Shown here: positions 13,864-14,851 of the stretch, in pieces
How positions within the stretch are numbered: the first letter of the stretch is position 1
Layout: each line of letters opens with the position of its first letter
Source: Paracoccaceae bacterium
Lineage (GTDB): Bacteria; Pseudomonadota; Alphaproteobacteria; Rhodobacterales; Rhodobacteraceae
NCBI GenBank assembly: GCA_003512825.1
Contig: DOOI01000130.1
Span: 3,885-18,735, forward strand
DNA length: 14,851 nucleotides
Direction: 5' to 3'
Notes under the pieces: model-generated
Told to the model about the DNA's origin: nothing
Databases searched by the model: none
Seen by the model: only the letters and a program-made list of their open reading frames with translations
Position numbers and translations under genes: made by a program

Positions 13864-14851
13864 TTACACCGCTTCGTAAAGCGTCACCACACAGGCCCCG
13901 CCCAGTCCGAGGTTGTGCTGCAACCCAAGCCGTGCGCCTGCAACCTGCCGCGCCTCTGCCGTGCCGCGCAATTGATGCGTCAGCTCATAGCATTGCGCCA
14001 AACCAGTGGCGCCCAAAGGATGCCCTTTTGACAAAAGCCCCCCTGAGGGATTGGTCACAACCTGCCCGCCATAGCTATTGTCCCCATCCGCAATGAACCG
14101 GGGCGCCTGCCCTTCCCCACACAGGCCCAAGGCCTCATAGGTGATCAGCTCATTTTGCGCGAAACAATCGTGCAACTCTACGACCGGAATATCTTCGGGC
14201 CCCACAGCTGCCGCCTCATAAACCTGCGTGGCGGCCGCTTTCGTCATATCATAGCCCACGACCCGCATCATATCTCCGGCGTCAAACGTAGAGGCATAAT
14301 CCGTTGTCATCGCCTGAGCCCGGATCACAACATCGCGCCGCAGCCCCTGTTTGCGAGCAAAGTCTTCGCTGACCAAAAGCGCCGCGGCTGCTCCGCAGGT
14401 CGGCGGGCAGGCCATCAGGCGGTGCATCACACCCGGCCACATCACAGGCGAGGCCATCACCTCTTCCACCGTGACTTCGCGTTTGAACAGCGCCAGTGGA
14501 TTCTTGGCCGCGTGGCGACTGGCCTTGGCCCGGATCGCGGCGAAATCCTCCAACTGCGAGCCATAGCGGCGATTATGCGCCTGCCCTGCCCCCCCGAAAT
14601 ACCGCAGCGCCAGCGGCACCTCGCCATGTCCGACAATCTCTTCGGTCACTCGGTCAAATTCGGCAAAAGGCGAGATCCGATCCTCAAAATGCGTGCCTAA
14701 CGCACCGGGCTGCATCTGCTCAAACCCAAGCGCCAGAACACAGTCCGCCGCCCCAGATTCAATGGCCTGCCGTGCCAGCCACAGGGCCGTCGACCCTGTG
14801 GAACAATTATTGTTCACGTTTATGATCGGCACCCCGGTCAATCCCACCCGG
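13864..14851 (-). CDS. Thiolase of the SCP2/lipid-transfer type, N-terminus outside window
   Basis: About 328 residues are visible of a thiolase-fold acyltransferase that cleaves or forms 3-ketoacyl-CoA; the reading frame stays open to the window edge, so the first part is missing. The nucleophilic cysteine is visible near the start of the fragment in NVNNNCSTGSTALW. Further along are VVELHDCFAQNEL, SGGLLSKGHPLGATGLAQ and LQHNLGLGGACVVTLY, which supply the His and Cys catalytic positions. The HDCF motif and the overall pattern fit the SCP2/sterol-carrier thiolase branch rather than classical acetyl-CoA acetyltransferases. It lies just upstream of the acyl-CoA dehydrogenase, consistent with beta-oxidation-like degradation of a lipid or branched substrate. 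It has no evident tie to sulfur oxidation. Confidence 0.92.
   Translation of the reverse strand, partial: RVGLTGVPIINVNNNCSTGSTALWLARQAIESGAADCVLALGFEQMQPGALGTHFEDRISPFAEFDRVTEEIVGHGEVPLALRYFGGAGQAHNRRYGSQLEDFAAIRAKASRHAAKNPLALFKREVTVEEVMASPVMWPGVMHRLMACPPTCGAAAALLVSEDFARKQGLRRDVVIRAQAMTTDYASTFDAGDMMRVVGYDMTKAAATQVYEAAAVGPEDIPVVELHDCFAQNELITYEALGLCGEGQAPRFIADGDNSYGGQVVTNPSGGLLSKGHPLGATGLAQCYELTHQLRGTAEARQVAGARLGLQHNLGLGGACVVTLYEAV

Noticed and set aside
12550..14851. Acyl-CoA dehydrogenase and thiolase as part of the sulfur-oxidation system
   Set aside because: They are convergent with the sox genes, separated by two terminators, and belong to lipid-type metabolism; adjacency alone is not evidence.

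Overview
The window reads as a chromosomal stretch of an alphaproteobacterium, most likely a Rhodobacterales/Roseobacter-group member. The gene order, the thiol-responsive ArsR-type SoxR and the GC-hairpin plus GGGATATTT terminators all fit that group. About 12.4 kb is a nearly complete periplasmic thiosulfate-oxidation (Sox) locus. The remaining 2.4 kb on the right holds two fatty-acyl-CoA metabolism genes. No mobile elements, CRISPR arrays, rRNA or tRNA genes were found.

Layout. Reading leftward on the minus strand from a divergent control region at about 10343-10412: soxV and soxW (membrane electron conduit and periplasmic thioredoxin); a 313-bp gap with a terminator-like block and two operator-like repeats; soxX, soxY, soxZ, soxA and soxB; a short gap with another operator-like repeat; then soxC, soxD, soxE and soxF at the left edge. 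Reading rightward on the plus strand from the same control region: soxS (thioredoxin-like), soxR (ArsR-family repressor with a probable persulfide-sensing cysteine pair) and a YeeE/YedE (SoxT-like) membrane transporter, closed by two strong terminators. Converging on these terminators from the right are an ACAD10/11-like acyl-CoA dehydrogenase and a thiolase that runs off the window.

How it works together (family knowledge). SoxXA attaches thiosulfate oxidatively to the C-terminal cysteine of SoxY in SoxYZ. SoxB hydrolyses sulfate off the carrier. SoxCD oxidises the remaining sulfane sulfur, so no sulfur globules are expected, and SoxB acts again. SoxV takes electrons across the membrane to SoxW, and SoxS reductively maintains SoxYZ. 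SoxE and SoxF are a diheme cytochrome and a flavocytochrome-c sulfide dehydrogenase-type flavoprotein. The YeeE/YedE protein probably moves thiosulfate or a related sulfur species across the inner membrane, which may also inform SoxR.

The most interesting signals are regulatory. A near-identical inverted repeat lies upstream of both soxX and soxC, suggesting SoxR controls soxXYZAB and soxCDEF as separate units. A second, unrelated 18-bp palindrome sits 40 bp before soxX. GC-rich stem-loops without U-tracts follow soxA and soxD directly, and a hairpin abuts the soxE ribosome-binding site. I found no protein family in the window that looks undescribed.
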